From assembly GCF_030397665.1 (NCBI RefSeq), contig NZ_JAPUBT010000005.1, positions 62,001 to 126,000 of the forward strand: a DNA stretch of 64,000 nt, in the 5' to 3' direction. The notes beneath the pieces are model-generated. The model did not search any database, was not told the DNA's origin, and saw only the letters and a list, made by a program, of their open reading frames with translations. Of the stretch, positions 63,202-64,000 are shown piece after piece. The translations under genes were made by a program, and so were the position numbers. How positions within the stretch are numbered: position 1 is the stretch's first letter; the number at the start of each line of letters is the position of its first letter. The stretch comes from Janthinobacterium sp. SUN073 (lineage in GTDB: Bacteria; Pseudomonadota; Gammaproteobacteria; Burkholderiales; Burkholderiaceae_D).

Positions 63202-64000
63202 CTAACTATCTGAAGCTCGTGATTGCATGGTGGCCAGCAGCTTGGTCTTTCTCAAAGCGATATTGCCTTTTCTGTGTACCACAGAAACTTCGTGTCGTTG
63301 ATAAGGACCAGCCTTGGCTGCGCTGAGCCAGTTGAAAGAGCCTATGCATAACGCTGTGGTATCAACAACAACGATTTTACCGTGAATACGATTGACGAAA
63401 TGAAGTTGTGCGCCAGCGGCCAAAAGTGCTGCTTCCGCACCATCATCGGAACGTTCTCCCGATGCATAAAGACGCCGACGTTCCCGGCTGAATTCGATGT
63501 CGGTAAATACTCTAATCCGGACACCCCGTGCTACCGCTGCGGCGATAATTCCGCAAAGATCAAATCGTCTTATGCCCGCATTGGTGATCCATGGTGAAAC
63601 GATCAACACCTCTGTCCCGGCCGCAGCAATCACACTCTTCAGCCACTGATCATGCTCATCAACAGAATCCAGCAATTCGAGTTGATCAGCGACAAGTTCG
63701 CGCACTGCTTCATCAAGGAGTGCCTTCGTCTTTGGCGCGCTCATTGTCGCTAAAAGCGCATCAGCGTCACTTAACAGCTTGGCCTTCCCTTCAAGATCAT
63801 CCAGTCGATATTTTGAGGCAAGTCCCTGCAGAAAAAATTCCGATAGCGGCAAGGCAGAATTCAGCATCAGCTGGAACAATTCGCGACCATCCTCCATTTG
63901 CAACAAGTCCCCTGGGCTTTGCTCATCTGGCAGGATAGCAAAACGTACCTGAACTGCATCCGTCAACATTGGCAGGACTATCTTCATCGTATTCCACGCC
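63202..64000 (-). CDS. DnaG-type primase TOPRIM region fused to phospholipase D nuclease domain (5' end beyond window)
   Basis: The frame is open to the window edge, so the N-terminus is missing. The visible part begins AWNTMKIVLPMLTDAVQVRF and continues AILPDEQSPGDLLQ, SALPLSEFFLQGLASKY and YRLDDLEGKAKLLSDAD, which closely follow the region after the TOPRIM core in DnaG primases. From about residue 105 of the visible part it changes to a phospholipase D domain: VLIVSPWITNAGI, then HGKIVVVD (H-x-K-x4-D) and IGSFNWLSA. Only one HKD half is present, as in dimeric PLD nucleases. An internal ATG at 63987 would give a 261-residue form but would cut through the primase-like domain. Lower GC than the neighbours suggests an acquired gene. 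Confidence 0.75.
   Translation of the reverse strand, partial: AWNTMKIVLPMLTDAVQVRFAILPDEQSPGDLLQMEDGRELFQLMLNSALPLSEFFLQGLASKYRLDDLEGKAKLLSDADALLATMSAPKTKALLDEAVRELVADQLELLDSVDEHDQWLKSVIAAAGTEVLIVSPWITNAGIRRFDLCGIIAAAVARGVRIRVFTDIEFSRERRRLYASGERSDDGAEAALLAAGAQLHFVNRIHGKIVVVDTTALCIGSFNWLSAAKAGPYQRHEVSVVHRKGNIALRKTKLLATMQSRASDS

Noticed and set aside
1..64000. tRNA, rRNA, prophage or insertion sequence genes
   Set aside because: I looked for tRNA-like clover leaf motifs, transposase and integrase motifs and found none that could be supported.

Overview
This high-GC window comes from a betaproteobacterium. The gene set (class I PHA synthase with PhaR, RluD-PgeF next to divergent BamD, a complete MSHA-type pilus locus, MetE, AlaC) and codon use suggest the family Oxalobacteraceae, close to Janthinobacterium/Massilia. 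That placement is inferred from gene content and style, not from a search.

Layout. 1-6.4 kb: a partial serine beta-lactamase-like hydrolase, a small membrane protein, a cystathionine beta-lyase-like enzyme, rimO and a BNR-repeat lipoprotein. 6.4-9.3 kb: phaR and phaC of polyhydroxyalkanoate metabolism and a small membrane protein. 9.3-15.8 kb: pgeF, rluD, divergent bamD, yaaA, an orphan PIN-domain gene, a PLP aminotransferase and a degenerate HD-GYP protein. 15.8-17.6 kb: a translationally coupled pair, an SMC-like AAA ATPase and a TOPRIM-like DUF4276 protein, that resembles two-gene defence modules. 17.7-18.6 kb: a secreted esterase.

18.6-35.8 kb: one long minus-strand MSHA pilus locus, in transcription order mshE, mshG, a minor pilin, mshA, mshC, mshD, mshO, mshP, mshQ, then mshI, a PilN-like gene, mshJ, mshK, mshL, mshM, mshN. 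MshE carries the N-terminal motifs that bind c-di-GMP in its family. 36-42 kb: a YgiW-type periplasmic protein, then a large hybrid histidine kinase overlapping a response-regulator diguanylate cyclase, a possible source of c-di-GMP for the pilus. 42-45.4 kb: an operon of two acyl-CoA dehydrogenases and two MaoC hydratases. 45.7-48.5 kb: an AT-richer ankyrin-repeat gene and an AspT/YidE-type transporter.

48.6-58.1 kb holds the most unusual feature. Six copies of a ~120 bp intergenic element, all on the minus strand, lie between otherwise unrelated genes (a lipoprotein, metE, an EVE-HNH-like nuclease, alaC, a pentapeptide-repeat protein, an MFS exporter and its LysR regulator, prc). Each copy has a promoter-like pair of boxes with an invariant 18 bp spacer, a CU-rich anti-Shine-Dalgarno segment, a small hairpin and a strong intrinsic terminator. 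I read these as a multicopy family of ~60 nt small RNAs. 60.9-64 kb: a Cache-type chemoreceptor, a DUF2007 protein, and at the edge a partial gene that appears to fuse a DnaG-type primase TOPRIM region to a phospholipase D nuclease domain.

The best candidates for undescribed biology are the six-copy sRNA family, the primase-PLD fusion and the AAA/DUF4276 pair.
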